Positions 7,854 to 17,159 of a DNA stretch of 64,000 nucleotides are shown here, in pieces. Origin of the DNA: an uncultured Prevotellaceae bacterium (GTDB lineage Bacteria > Bacteroidota > Bacteroidia > Bacteroidales > Bacteroidaceae); the NCBI GenBank assembly GCA_902763615.1, contig CACWSX010000005.1, positions 1 to 64,000 of the forward strand, in the 5' to 3' direction. The translations under genes were made by a program, and so were the position numbers. Position 1 is the stretch's first letter. Every line of letters starts with the position of its first letter. The notes under the pieces were generated by a model. It was not told the origin of the DNA. It did not search any database and saw only the letters and a program-made list of their open reading frames with translations.

Positions 7854-8227
7854 ATCAAGAAGATAAAGACATATTGTTACGATTGCTCCAGCAACATAAG
7901 GAGCTGGGGATATCAGAGCAGATAGACTATCAGAAGTTCTATCTTGATTCCGTCATCAGCAATTCTGTTGCTCTTTCTAATCTGGAGCCAGAGCCTATAG
8001 CCCCTGAAATGGTCGATAAATGGTCGATAAAGCCCTCTTTAGCAGAAAAACTGGTCGATATTCTGGAATTTGTGGCCGATAAGGACGAATTCACCACAGA
8101 ACAAATAGTCAGTCACTTTGGTTTTAACACCACCACTGCCAAACGGTATCTTCGCCAACTTACTGAGTTCGGCTACTTGGAACCACATGGAGGCAATAAG
8201 AACAGAACCTATGGCAATAAAAAGTAG
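7850..8227 (+). CDS. small winged-helix protein, probably a Fic protein with core deleted
   Basis: 125 residues, start overlapping the upstream stop. The first 35 residues (LGISEQIDYQKFYLDSV) resemble the N-terminus of Bacteroidetes Fic proteins, where QIDYxKFYLYS is followed by the inhibitory STAIEGS helix. The last 60 (TTEQIVSHFGFNTTTAKRYL, FGYLEPHGGNKNRTY) are the winged helix that usually ends such proteins. The HPFxxGNGR catalytic core and about 200 residues between are absent, with the junction near residues 40-55. I infer an in-frame internal deletion that left a possible DNA-binding remnant. The Fic link is from remembered family pattern, not a search. Confidence 0.6.
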   Translation: MNQEDKDILLRLLQQHKELGISEQIDYQKFYLDSVISNSVALSNLEPEPIAPEMVDKWSIKPSLAEKLVDILEFVADKDEFTTEQIVSHFGFNTTTAKRYLRQLTEFGYLEPHGGNKNRTYGNKK

Positions 8228-8257
8228 AAACAACCATCAAAACCAAATAACACAATT

Positions 8258-10576
8258 ATGAAAAAAAAGATTTTAACTATCTGTGCCATCCTTCTGGGGA
8301 GCATCAGCATGCTGACAGCACAAGTGAAACTACAAACTAACAATGTTGACGAAGTCCTGAAGGCGATGACACTTGAGGAGAAAGCGATGCTCGTGGTAGG
8401 CGGCAACCGCCAGATTGCAACGAGTGGTGACAATGGTATGATAGGCGGTCATGCCCAGCGTGTGCCTGGTGCCGCTGGTGCCACTCAGGCGATTCCCAGA
8501 CTCGGTATTCCCTCGACGGTCCTGACAGACGGCCCTGCAGGTGTGAGAATCAGTCCCAGACGCAACAACGACCAGAATACCTATTTCTGCACAGGATTTC
8601 CTGTGGGCACTGCCCTCGCCTGCACCTGGAACACACAACTTGTAGAGGAAGTCGGAAAATGCATTGGCAACGAGGTGCTGGAATATGGCTGCGACGTGTT
8701 ACTCGCCCCAGGCATGAACATTCACCGTTCGCCGCTCTGTGGCCGTAACTTCGAATACTATTCCGAAGATCCGTATGTGACAGGTAAGATAGCTGCTGCC
8801 TACGTGCGAGGTGTGCAGAGTCAGGGCGTAGGCACCTCTGTGAAGCACTTCGCAGGCAACTCGCAGGAGACCAATCGTATGGGTGTCGACGAAATCATAT
8901 CACAACGAGCCCTTCGCGAGATCTACCTGAAAGGCTTTGAGATTGCAGTCCGCGAGGCTGCTCCCTGGACGGTGATGTCATCGTATAACCGCATCAACGG
9001 GCCCTTCACACAGGAGAACGGCGAACTGCTCACCACCATCCTGCGCGATGAATGGGGTTTCGACGGTATCGTGATGACCGACTGGACTGGTCTGCGTAAT
9101 ACCGCTGCCCAGATTCAGGCAGGCAACGACCTGATGGAACCAGGCAACGAATCGCAAATCAAGGATATTATAGATAAGGTGAAGAGTGGCACCTTGAAAG
9201 AGGCCGATCTCGACATCTGCGTGAAACGCATCTTGCAGTATCTCGTCAAGACACCTGCCTTCCGTAACTATAAATACACCAACAAGCCTGACCTGAAAGC
9301 CCATGCTGAGGTGACGCGCCGTAGTGCGACTGAGGGTATGGTGCTCCTGAAGAACGAAGGACAGACACTGCCTTTTGACGGTTCGAAGACCATCTCCGTG
9401 TTTGGTGTCACAGCCTACGACTTCATCGCTGGCGGTACAGGTTCCGGCGACGTGAACAAAGCCTATACCATCGACCTGATGCAGGGACTTACGGAGGCAG
9501 GATTGAAGGTGAATCCTAAACTCGCTGATGTCTACAAGAGTTATCAGAAGTACCAAGAGAGTCTCACTGCTGCTGGTCCTGCACGAGGCGGCTGGTTCTG
9601 GGGTAAGGCACTTCTTCCTGAAATGGCTGTCAGTCGCACGATCATCAACGCCCAGGCTCAGGAGTCCGACCTCGCTATCATCACCTTAGGTCGTCAGGCT
9701 GGCGAAGGCTCTGACCGTCAGGTGGAAGGCGACTTCACCCTCACGGATGTGGAGCGCCAGCTTATCACAGACGTCTGCAATGCTTTCCATCTGGCCAGCA
9801 AACCCGTAGTAGTGGTGCTCAATATGGGTAATGTCATCGAGACGGCTTCGTGGAAGGCGATGCCCGATGCCATCCTCCTTGCCTGGCAACCAGGACAGGA
9901 AGGCGGTTATTCTGTGGCTGACGTGCTGACAGGCAAGGCCTATCCTTCTGGCAAGCTCACGATGACCTGGCCCAACAACCTCATCGACCTGCCCTCCAGC
10001 GCCAGCTTCCCAAATGTCCGCCCAGTAGCAGCTCCCCGAATGCGTGGAAATAATCGTGGAAACAACAAGGTAGAGTTTCAGGATTACACCAAGCACACAG
10101 AAGGTATCAACGTGGGTTACCGTTATTTCACCACGACTCAGGCATCAGTGTCTTATCCCTTCGGGTTCGGCTTAGGCTATACCACTTTCTCCTATAGCAA
10201 ACCCGTAGTCAAGGCCACAAAAGACGGTCTCACAGCCTCGATTACCGTCACCAACACAGGTAAGAGAGCAGGCAAAGAGGTCGTTCAGCTTTATGTCAGT
10301 GCGCCCGCTGGTGGTCTCGAAAAGCCTGCTCGCGAACTGAAGGCCTTTGCCAAGACACGTGAACTCCAGCCCAACCAGAGTGAGACACTCACCATGAAGC
10401 TCTCGCTCTACGATCTGGCATCCTATAATGAGACTACCCAGGCATGGGAGACAGCTGCGGGCAAATACACCATCGGCTTTGGCGCCAACGTGGAGGACAT
10501 CCGCGTCACAGCGCCATACAGTCTCTCCAAACAGAAGACGGTAAAGTGTCACGACGTGATGAAACCCAATATGTAG
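8258..10576 (+). CDS. bglX: glycoside hydrolase family 3 beta-glucosidase
   Basis: Exported glycosidase, 772 residues, probably periplasmic, releasing glucose or related sugars from beta-linked oligosaccharides. The signal peptide is residues 1-21 (cleavage after LTA). The GH3 N-domain has SVKHFAGNSQETNR and the nucleophile in DGIVMTDWTG (Asp275); the C-domain follows, and a fibronectin III-like domain ends the protein (about 640-750, GKEVVQLYVSAPAGG). No SusC/SusD or other glycan genes are adjacent, so it is not in an evident utilisation locus. Substrate cannot be told from sequence. The bglX symbol is by similarity to the broad family. Confidence 0.9.
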   Translation: MKKKILTICAILLGSISMLTAQVKLQTNNVDEVLKAMTLEEKAMLVVGGNRQIATSGDNGMIGGHAQRVPGAAGATQAIPRLGIPSTVLTDGPAGVRISPRRNNDQNTYFCTGFPVGTALACTWNTQLVEEVGKCIGNEVLEYGCDVLLAPGMNIHRSPLCGRNFEYYSEDPYVTGKIAAAYVRGVQSQGVGTSVKHFAGNSQETNRMGVDEIISQRALREIYLKGFEIAVREAAPWTVMSSYNRINGPFTQENGELLTTILRDEWGFDGIVMTDWTGLRNTAAQIQAGNDLMEPGNESQIKDIIDKVKSGTLKEADLDICVKRILQYLVKTPAFRNYKYTNKPDLKAHAEVTRRSATEGMVLLKNEGQTLPFDGSKTISVFGVTAYDFIAGGTGSGDVNKAYTIDLMQGLTEAGLKVNPKLADVYKSYQKYQESLTAAGPARGGWFWGKALLPEMAVSRTIINAQAQESDLAIITLGRQAGEGSDRQVEGDFTLTDVERQLITDVCNAFHLASKPVVVVLNMGNVIETASWKAMPDAILLAWQPGQEGGYSVADVLTGKAYPSGKLTMTWPNNLIDLPSSASFPNVRPVAAPRMRGNNRGNNKVEFQDYTKHTEGINVGYRYFTTTQASVSYPFGFGLGYTTFSYSKPVVKATKDGLTASITVTNTGKRAGKEVVQLYVSAPAGGLEKPARELKAFAKTRELQPNQSETLTMKLSLYDLASYNETTQAWETAAGKYTIGFGANVEDIRVTAPYSLSKQKTVKCHDVMKPNM

Positions 10577-10619
10577 CCTATCGCGACTGCCGTTCAGGGG
10601 GCATCCTTGTAACAACTGG

Positions 10620-11021
10620 TTATTCTGGAAGGGAAATACCCTTACGATAGCCAAGACCAGTGACGTGGCAGATGAGTCGGTCTTCCTGATTGGTGACGCG
10701 TACTTCAACGGAGGGGATTTTGTGATGATCGCAGACGCTGACGGCTTCTGCGCGAAGACGGTCACCCTCTTTGGCACTCGACACAAACATGATGCTGTTG
10801 CTAATGCCAACGGTGAGTTGCCCTTGGGCGTTCATCAAGGCTGCGATGGCCAGGTCAGCTAATGTAAACAGGGCGCCTCCCTGACAGACGTTTGCCCCAT
10901 TCAGGTGAGTTGTCGTCACCACCATTTCTGCCACAGCATGCTCTGTGTCCACTTCCGTAATCTTACAACCCGCATTGGCTGCAAAACGATCCGTACGATT
11001 CAATAGTTCTTGTATGTTCAT
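10620..11021 (-). CDS. PaaI-family hotdog thioesterase
   Basis: 133 residues, single hotdog domain. The motif NGANVCQGGALFTLADLA carries the Gly-rich turn and the Asp characteristic of PaaI/YbgC-like acyl-CoA thioesterases. Such enzymes release CoA from phenylacetyl- or other acyl-CoA esters. It is the last gene of a minus-strand run (rmuC, cotH, phosphoesterase, thioesterase), 22 bases after the phosphoesterase, and converges with the beta-glucosidase. A paaK-like ligase exists elsewhere in the window (47925-49223), but there is no direct link. Substrate unknown. Confidence 0.85.
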   Translation of the reverse strand: MNIQELLNRTDRFAANAGCKITEVDTEHAVAEMVVTTTHLNGANVCQGGALFTLADLAIAALMNAQGQLTVGISNSIMFVSSAKEGDRLRAEAVSVCDHHKIPSVEVRVTNQEDRLICHVTGLGYRKGISLPE

Positions 11022-11043
11022 TGTGTTGATGATTATTGTCTTG

Positions 11044-12126
11044 TCAGTTTGTCAGCGTGATGACGACATACTCCGAGCGAGTACCGATGCGGAACTTACC
11101 GCCCCAGAGGCCAATACCGCTGGTAATATAATAGTGGGTGCGACCTCGCTGGTGAGGGCCGAAAGCGCACTCATAGACATGTTCCGTGATCCACGAAATG
11201 GGCCAAACCTGTCCGTGATGGGTATGACCACTGAGTTGGAGGTCAACCTGCTGACGCTCAGCCTGATCCAAATGATATGGCTGATGATCGAGCAGGATGC
11301 AGTATTTTGAACGGTCGGCCTTCTTCATCAGGACACCCAACGAATCACGTCGGAAGTTTGTACGGTCATCGCGTCCTATGATGCAGAGATCGCCAATAGT
11401 GACACAGGAATCCTGCAACAACCGGATACCAGCATCTTGATAGAACTGTCGCGCACGAGGCTCTCCGCTATAATACTCATGGTTGCCAATGCAGGCATAG
11501 ACCGGTGCTTTCAGTCGTCGGAACTCCTCATGCATTTGCTGTTCGACTACAGGTCGCATGCTACCATCGATGATGTCGCCTGCGATGAGGATCAGGTCCG
11601 GCTGCTCAGCATTGACCAGATCCACCCAACGGCCCAACTCGTTCCGACGATTGTGATAGCCGATATGCAGGTCGCTCATCGCCACAATCTTCAAGGGCTT
11701 GCTGAGTTGTTTTTCTGTGGTCAGATGCAGCTCCTCGCGATGCTTGTGCTGATAATGCAGGTAGCCATATAGGAACAATGCGAACATGCCAAGGGCGATG
11801 CCACCAGCTGTCCACCAGTTATGATAAAGTACGCTACGAGGCACCAAACGGACTAGTCTTCCGAGGTCGAGCACCAGAAACAGCATGAACAGATAGAGCA
11901 GAATAATGAGACTCGACGTGCCGATCTCGTAAACAGCAATCGCCAAAGGCATGGGCATACGGTCGGTTGTGCGCATAAAACCTGCGAACAATAGCATAAA
12001 GGCGCCTATCATAAGGAGCAGAATCAGGACTTTCCAAATCCAACTAAGCGGCAGCAGGCACCAGACGTGCCAGCCGATATAGGCGAGTGCCATTAAAGGC
12101 AAGAATGTAAAAGTCAGCATCCACAT
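11044..12126 (-). CDS. membrane-anchored metallophosphoesterase
   Basis: 360 residues. Four hydrophobic segments (about 1-22, 28-50, 66-88, 105-123) precede a calcineurin-like phosphoesterase domain with all metal ligands: SDLH (Asp152, His154), GDIIDG (Asp184), GNHEYY (Asn215, His216), His281 and GHTHHGQ (His301, His303). This layout matches YkuE/YaeI-like enzymes, some of which remove UDP from lipid A precursors or act on phospholipid-linked substrates. The catalytic domain's membrane side is not determined. It lies 19 bases after cotH in the same operon. Confidence 0.88.
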   Translation of the reverse strand: MWMLTFTFLPLMALAYIGWHVWCLLPLSWIWKVLILLLMIGAFMLLFAGFMRTTDRMPMPLAIAVYEIGTSSLIILLYLFMLFLVLDLGRLVRLVPRSVLYHNWWTAGGIALGMFALFLYGYLHYQHKHREELHLTTEKQLSKPLKIVAMSDLHIGYHNRRNELGRWVDLVNAEQPDLILIAGDIIDGSMRPVVEQQMHEEFRRLKAPVYACIGNHEYYSGEPRARQFYQDAGIRLLQDSCVTIGDLCIIGRDDRTNFRRDSLGVLMKKADRSKYCILLDHQPYHLDQAERQQVDLQLSGHTHHGQVWPISWITEHVYECAFGPHQRGRTHYYITSGIGLWGGKFRIGTRSEYVVITLTN

Positions 12127-12145
12127 ATTGTTCTTGTGTCAAATA

Positions 12146-13999
12146 TTACTTCACTACAATTTTCTTGGCCGCCGTTCCCTGACGGACGACATAGATGCCA
12201 GGAGGCAGATTGTCGACACTGCTGCCATAAGGCTGACCAGAGAGTAAGAACACCTGATAAGGCTGAGCCATATCGAGGCGTAACTCATTGATACCGTTTG
12301 GTTTATAAGTATAGCCAAGTTTTTTGCCCATCCAGGCGATGCGCTCCTTCATGAAAGTCTTCACCACGTCAACCTCAGCCTGGAAACTGCCTTTGGCGAC
12401 AACATTCTGATGAACTTTCTGATTCAAGATGGGCCAACGCAGGAAATTCAGGTGCTGCGATTGCTGAAGGACGGTTGCCCAATGGTCGATATAAGTCAAC
12501 AGATTCTCCTCGGTGAGTCCTGACTGACGAGCCTCATCCCAGATTTCCAGCATCTTTCGCTTTGCAGCAGCATCCTTGACGACGATATTATCGACAAAGT
12601 TCCTCATGTTACCAGCACAACTGCCACCACTCCGATATATATAATCACTTTTGGTGTTGACAGGATAGATGCGCTTGTCGTTGTGGAAAGCCAGATCGAA
12701 ATCCCACACAGGTCCCACATGCATCAGATTCTCATCGCGCTGCTTATACATAAACACACTCCAATAGGTATCTGTGTTGCCAGACAATTCTCCTACGAGA
12801 AAATGCCTGAGGAAACTGTTGAGGTCGAGATAGGCAGCCCAATTGTTCTCCATCTGGTTGAAGAAATTACGGATGTACTGCTTCTGATTGGCAGTAATCT
12901 CATCTTCATCAGGCGACTTGATGGTAACGGGATTACCCTTGTTGGAATTGAACCACGACTTCTCCTGGTTCGCATAGGCATCCACCTCGATCAGATAGCC
13001 ACCCGTCAAGGCACTACCCTGATTGTCTTCAGGCGTCATCTCTGTGATAGCCACACGGTTCTTGTCAATCTCCACTTGATCGCACAATTGGTAGCAGCCT
13101 TTATACTCGCCATTGAGCAACACATCGACAGCTGTACCGTAGGGGGTATAGGACAATCCCATGCGTCTGCTCAGTTCAAAGGCTAACAGGTTGCGCATCA
13201 AGGTCTTATCGCCATAATTATTAATCAGCGTCCATTTCTTTGCTTTAGCAGGAGCGTCATGCACATTCTGCTTCTTATCGAACTTGATTCTATAAGGCTT
13301 CTTGGGGAAGTCGCGTGAGGCATTGCCTCGCTCACGCGTCGCTCCAGGCTCTGACAACAGGTTCGTGCCGTCGTCGGAAATGATTGTCAGTTGGGAAACA
13401 ACCTGGTTCACCTTGTCATTGGGAATCTCATTGTTCAACGTGTGGATGCTGACGGTAGGCAGGTTCGTCACCTGATAGAGATGGCTATCGTCGCCTGCAC
13501 CAGGATGGCCATAGAACTCGAGTTCCGCAATGTTACAACGAGCATCAGCAGGACCTATATATCGAACATAGCGGAAACCCCGTGAACACTGGACATCAGC
13601 ATACGACATCATACCGATCTTACCATTCTCAGGGATGACATACAGCGGTAGGGCATCCATGAAATCTCCGCGGTTGGCACCTTCGAAGACACCCAAAACC
13701 ACGCGCTGTTCCCCCACCCCATCGTTGCGAGGAGACCAACCCACACGGGTAATAACATGTGCTGAACCCAAGTCGAGTCCTGTCCAAGTGTAACTCCTGT
13801 CATAGGAGGCAAAGAAGGTATTTAAGTCGCCATCGAAGGCATTTTCACGGGTATTGACGGTGTTAGACCTGTCGGAGCTATTCTGATAATTAACGGTTTC
13901 TATCGTACCGATGACTGTACCTTTCAGCAGATCATCACCATAGACTGGCGACAGAAGCAACATCCATGCAATTTGTGTACACAACAGTTTCTTAATCAT
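12146..13999 (-). CDS. CotH kinase-family protein with F5/8 C domain and sorting-like tail
   Basis: 617 residues. Signal peptide (1-21), then an F5/8 type C (galactose-binding-like) domain (about 35-150, FDGDLNTFFASYDRSYTW, GLDLGSAHVITRVGW), then a CotH domain (about 165-530) with RERGNASRDFPKKPYRIKF, WTLINNYGDKTLMRN and the catalytic-type VWDFDLAFHND. CotH proteins are atypical protein kinases first known from spore coats; bacterial surface forms are poorly studied. The tail (YQVFLLSGQPYG, PPGIYVVRQGTAAKKIVVK) looks like a type IX secretion C-terminal domain, so the protein is probably cell-surface or secreted. Its ATG overlaps the rmuC stop by 4 bases. Substrate unknown. Confidence 0.88.
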   Translation of the reverse strand: MIKKLLCTQIAWMLLLSPVYGDDLLKGTVIGTIETVNYQNSSDRSNTVNTRENAFDGDLNTFFASYDRSYTWTGLDLGSAHVITRVGWSPRNDGVGEQRVVLGVFEGANRGDFMDALPLYVIPENGKIGMMSYADVQCSRGFRYVRYIGPADARCNIAELEFYGHPGAGDDSHLYQVTNLPTVSIHTLNNEIPNDKVNQVVSQLTIISDDGTNLLSEPGATRERGNASRDFPKKPYRIKFDKKQNVHDAPAKAKKWTLINNYGDKTLMRNLLAFELSRRMGLSYTPYGTAVDVLLNGEYKGCYQLCDQVEIDKNRVAITEMTPEDNQGSALTGGYLIEVDAYANQEKSWFNSNKGNPVTIKSPDEDEITANQKQYIRNFFNQMENNWAAYLDLNSFLRHFLVGELSGNTDTYWSVFMYKQRDENLMHVGPVWDFDLAFHNDKRIYPVNTKSDYIYRSGGSCAGNMRNFVDNIVVKDAAAKRKMLEIWDEARQSGLTEENLLTYIDHWATVLQQSQHLNFLRWPILNQKVHQNVVAKGSFQAEVDVVKTFMKERIAWMGKKLGYTYKPNGINELRLDMAQPYQVFLLSGQPYGSSVDNLPPGIYVVRQGTAAKKIVVK

Positions 14000-15405
14000 G
14001 CGTTATCACTTTCAATAAACATCGACTCGTCCATTTCAGTCAATGATTTCTTCTTCTTATTCTCTCTGGCACCAGCCTTCAGCAAGTTCTTGGCAGCAGT
14101 GATGATACTGGGGCCACTGTCGCCAGTGGTAATCTTCAGCTTCTTCATCTTCTTGACGGTGTCGTTCATGCTCGACTCCACTTCCATAAAGCGTAAGCCA
14201 AAGTCCTGCACACGATCAATCACGGTATTGGCAGCATCCATCATAGCCTGCTGGTTTTCCAACTGTCGCACCTGTGTCCACATCATCTCCAACACACGCA
14301 GGTTCATATACATGGTCTGGGGACCGAGAATCATCACACCCTCATCGTAAGCCTCACGCCAAAGGGTGGCATCATTCAATAAAGCCAAGTTCAGCGCCCC
14401 CTCGATTGGAACATACATGATGGCGAAGTTCAGACGGTTGTAGCCCTCAGGTAAGAATTTGGTATATTCCTTCTTGGCCAGACGACGAACCTGAGCCCTG
14501 ACACTATCGATATGAGCTTTCAGGTAACCGCTCTTCTCGGGCGTCCCGTCTTCTGCATTCATATAACGTTCGTAATCCGTCAGCGACATCTTGGAGTCGA
14601 CCACCACATGGCGATTGTTGGGGAAGTGCAGGATGAAGTCAGGAACCAAACCCTTGCCGTCATCACCCTTAGCCCCCTTGCCGGCCTTATCTCTTAGTGT
14701 TTCCTGAGTATCAAACTGCTCGCCCTCTTTCAATTCCAAGTCTTCGAGCAACTGTTTGAGTTTCAGTTCACCGAAGTTTCCTTGTATCTTCACCTCACCC
14801 GTCAAAGCGCGCGTCAGACGGTCGGCCGTCTCTCCAATCTCCGCACTTTTCTGCATATTAATTTTGATAGTCTCATCCAGCCGCGTGAGGGCTTCCGTCT
14901 GCTGTTCCTTGGTCTTGTCAAGCGCCTCCTGCATATCCTTCAAGCTCTTCTGGAGAGGATCGATAATCTTCGACACCTGTTCCTTGTTTTCCTCGCCGAG
15001 CTCGGCCTGACGCTGCTTGAGCACCTTTTCCGAAGTGGTCTGCATCTGCTCCCTGATAAGTTCGAGCTGGTTTTTAATTTGCTGCTCGTTCATCTCTTTC
15101 AGAGCCTTGATCTGCCCCTCATGAACAGTTTTCTCTTGCAGGAGTTGTTGGGTGAATGTTTCTTTCAACTCTTGCATCTGACTGTCGTAAGCAATTTTTC
15201 GTTCGTTCATCTGCTCTTCGTAGGAAGCCTTCTGCGTCTCGATCTGTTTCGTAAGGTTCTCTACATTCGTCTTCTGAACGTCTCGCTCCGCCGTCAGTTT
15301 GATGACGTTGTCGATTAAGCCCTTCTTTCCACGGTTTCCGACAAAATAGCCGAGGACCGTCATCACAATGATGGCTATGATGGTTATAATCAGATATATT
15401 TCCAT
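13996..15405 (-). CDS. rmuC: RmuC-family DNA recombination protein
   Basis: About 469 residues from the start chosen. One N-terminal membrane helix (MEIYLIITIIAIIVMTVLGY), a long coiled coil rich in Glu, Gln and Lys (about 30-190), then the RmuC nuclease-like domain (ALTGEVKIQGNFGELKLKQL, VPDFILHFPNNRHVVVDSKM). RmuC limits inversions at short inverted repeats in E. coli. The frame is open to 15459, but a minus-strand -7 box TACCTTTG at 15434-15427 lies inside that extension, so translation should start at 15405 just before the membrane helix. First gene of its operon. Confidence 0.9.
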   Translation of the reverse strand: MEIYLIITIIAIIVMTVLGYFVGNRGKKGLIDNVIKLTAERDVQKTNVENLTKQIETQKASYEEQMNERKIAYDSQMQELKETFTQQLLQEKTVHEGQIKALKEMNEQQIKNQLELIREQMQTTSEKVLKQRQAELGEENKEQVSKIIDPLQKSLKDMQEALDKTKEQQTEALTRLDETIKINMQKSAEIGETADRLTRALTGEVKIQGNFGELKLKQLLEDLELKEGEQFDTQETLRDKAGKGAKGDDGKGLVPDFILHFPNNRHVVVDSKMSLTDYERYMNAEDGTPEKSGYLKAHIDSVRAQVRRLAKKEYTKFLPEGYNRLNFAIMYVPIEGALNLALLNDATLWREAYDEGVMILGPQTMYMNLRVLEMMWTQVRQLENQQAMMDAANTVIDRVQDFGLRFMEVESSMNDTVKKMKKLKITTGDSGPSIITAAKNLLKAGARENKKKKSLTEMDESMFIESDNA

Positions 15406-15490
15406 AATTCTATAATTATCAGGTGGCAAAGGTACGATTTTTAATTGATTTTTCTTCACTTTTCACTTTTTTTCGTACTTTTGTAGCCGA

Positions 15491-16939
15491 ATGAAAAAAG
15501 TCAAGAACAGCGAATTGCTGCTCTCCTATATCCGAGAGGGGAAAATGATGACACAGAGTGAAAAGCTTTGGCTCATCATCAGTCTTAGTATTCCCTCGAT
15601 TCTAGCGCAGATTTCAGCAACAGTGATGTTCTTCATTGATGCCTCTATGGTGGGACATTTGGGCGCGAAGGCTTCAGCAGCTATCGGACTGGTAGAGACC
15701 ACAGGCTGGCTGGTGGGCGGACTGGCCTCAGCAGCGAATATGGGTTTCTCTGTGCAAGTGGCTCATTTCATTGGTGCCAACGACTTCGAAGCAGCACGAA
15801 GGGTGCTACGCCAATCGATGGTTTGCTGTTTTATCTGGGCCTTGATGACCTCGCTGATATCAGTGATTATCGCCCCCTTCCTACCCTACTGGATGGGGGG
15901 CAGTGAAGAGATAGCCCGCGATGCCTCCATCTACTTTGCCATCTTCGGTTTGGCTGGTATTTTCTTCCAGGCTGAAGGATTGGCCGGTTCGATGCTGAAG
16001 TGCTCAGGTAATATGAAGATACCCTCCATGCTGAATATCGGTATGTGCGTGATGGATGTTCTGTTCAACTACATCTTTATCTATATCCTCGACTTAGGAG
16101 TGATGGGCGCTGCCATCGGAACGGGTGTCGCCATGCTGATAACGGCAGGACTGATGCTATATTTCCTGCTCGTCAAGTCGAAAATGCTCTCTCTCGTAGG
16201 TCGGCCAGGATCGTTCAAGCCCAAATCTGACACCATCAGTACAGCTTTCAAGATTGGTGCGCCAATGGGACTGCAACACCTGCTGATGGGAGGCGCGTAT
16301 GTGGTAAGTACGATGATTGTGGCACCATTGGGAACCATTGCCATCGCCGCCCACTCACTGGCCATTACCGTCGAGAGCCTCTGTTATATGCCAGGCTATG
16401 GTATTGCCGAAGCTGCCACCACCCTTGTAGGACAGGGCATCGGCGCAGGCCAAAAGCTGTTGACTCGTTCTTTTGCCAGAATGTCTGTGGGCTTGGGCAT
16501 CGCCGTAATGACAGTCATGGGTGTACTGATGTGGATCTTCGCACCAGAACTGATGTCACTAATGTCACCTGTAGAGGAAGTGATAGCTCAAGGTACTCAG
16601 GTTCTTCGTATTGAGGCATGGGCAGAACCTATGTTTGCCGCCGCCATTGTTACCAACGGCGTGTTCATCGGCGCTGGCGATACGATTATCCCAGCAATCA
16701 TGAGCCTTGTCTCGATGTGGGCTGTCCGTCTGACACTCGCTGCATCTCTTGCTCCGAAATACGGTCTGAAGGGTGTGTGGATGGCAATGGCCACCGAACT
16801 CACTTTCCGTGGGAGCATCTTCCTGTTCCGTCTTTTCAAAGGTAACTGGTCTGAAAAGCTAAAGGTTGCCAACAAAAAAATAACCGCTCTCGGGTCATCA
16901 ACGACTCAGGAGCGGCACCAACAATCTATGAATAACTAA
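15491..16939 (+). CDS. MATE-family efflux transporter
   Basis: 482 residues, twelve predicted membrane segments in two MatE repeats (PSILAQISATVMFFIDASMV; later APMGLQHLLMGGAYVVSTMI). MATE proteins export cationic drugs or metabolites using Na+ or H+ gradients; the substrate here is not predictable. -7 box TACTTTTG at 15476-15483 is 7 bases before the ATG at 15491, so the mRNA would be nearly leaderless; Met19 or Met20 (15545/15548) is an alternative start. The last 20 residues (about KITALGSSTTQERHQQSMNN) are encoded across an antisense terminator hairpin (16884-16915), so the tail is probably an unconserved addition. Confidence 0.9.
   Translation: MKKVKNSELLLSYIREGKMMTQSEKLWLIISLSIPSILAQISATVMFFIDASMVGHLGAKASAAIGLVETTGWLVGGLASAANMGFSVQVAHFIGANDFEAARRVLRQSMVCCFIWALMTSLISVIIAPFLPYWMGGSEEIARDASIYFAIFGLAGIFFQAEGLAGSMLKCSGNMKIPSMLNIGMCVMDVLFNYIFIYILDLGVMGAAIGTGVAMLITAGLMLYFLLVKSKMLSLVGRPGSFKPKSDTISTAFKIGAPMGLQHLLMGGAYVVSTMIVAPLGTIAIAAHSLAITVESLCYMPGYGIAEAATTLVGQGIGAGQKLLTRSFARMSVGLGIAVMTVMGVLMWIFAPELMSLMSPVEEVIAQGTQVLRIEAWAEPMFAAAIVTNGVFIGAGDTIIPAIMSLVSMWAVRLTLAASLAPKYGLKGVWMAMATELTFRGSIFLFRLFKGNWSEKLKVANKKITALGSSTTQERHQQSMNN
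16873..16915 (-). terminator. intrinsic terminator, minus strand
   Basis: CCGCTC (minus strand 16915-16910) pairs with GAGCGG (16889-16884) around a 20-base loop with further pairing; the minus strand then runs TTATTTTTTT (16883-16874). The plus strand has no T run after the stem, so it acts on leftward transcripts. It lies within the 3' end of the MATE gene. Confidence 0.75.
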
Positions 16940-17153
16940 AAACCTTTTTTTCGAAACAAACAACTTCGTCTCACGACGGTGTTGTGTTATCCTTTTAAAC
17001 AAATCTTTATTACCACTGTAATACCTATTAAATCAACTTAAAACCAAAACTAATTACTAACTATTAACTACTAACTAACTCTAACTAACAATGAAACGAA
17101 TCTTTTATTACCTTAACTAATTATTCTATTGAAGATTATCTTTTTGTCTTTTG
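16874..17153 (-). ncRNA. candidate regulatory RNA of about 280 nt
   Basis: Between the MATE gene and ksgA is a gene-free stretch with its own minus-strand promoter (TTG at 17189-17187, 19 bases, TACCTTTG at 17167-17160) and terminator (16915-16874). The predicted RNA has an AU-rich 5' half with repeated GTTAGTTAG-type sequence, then a strong hairpin (16985-16960) whose minus-strand loop is GTGA closed by CGTC/GACG, a GNRA tetraloop. No ORF of note was found on that strand. I do not recognise it as 6S, tmRNA, RNase P or SRP RNA, though a divergent 6S-like RNA is not excluded. Transcription is inferred only. Confidence 0.55.
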
Positions 17154-17159
17154 ACGATG

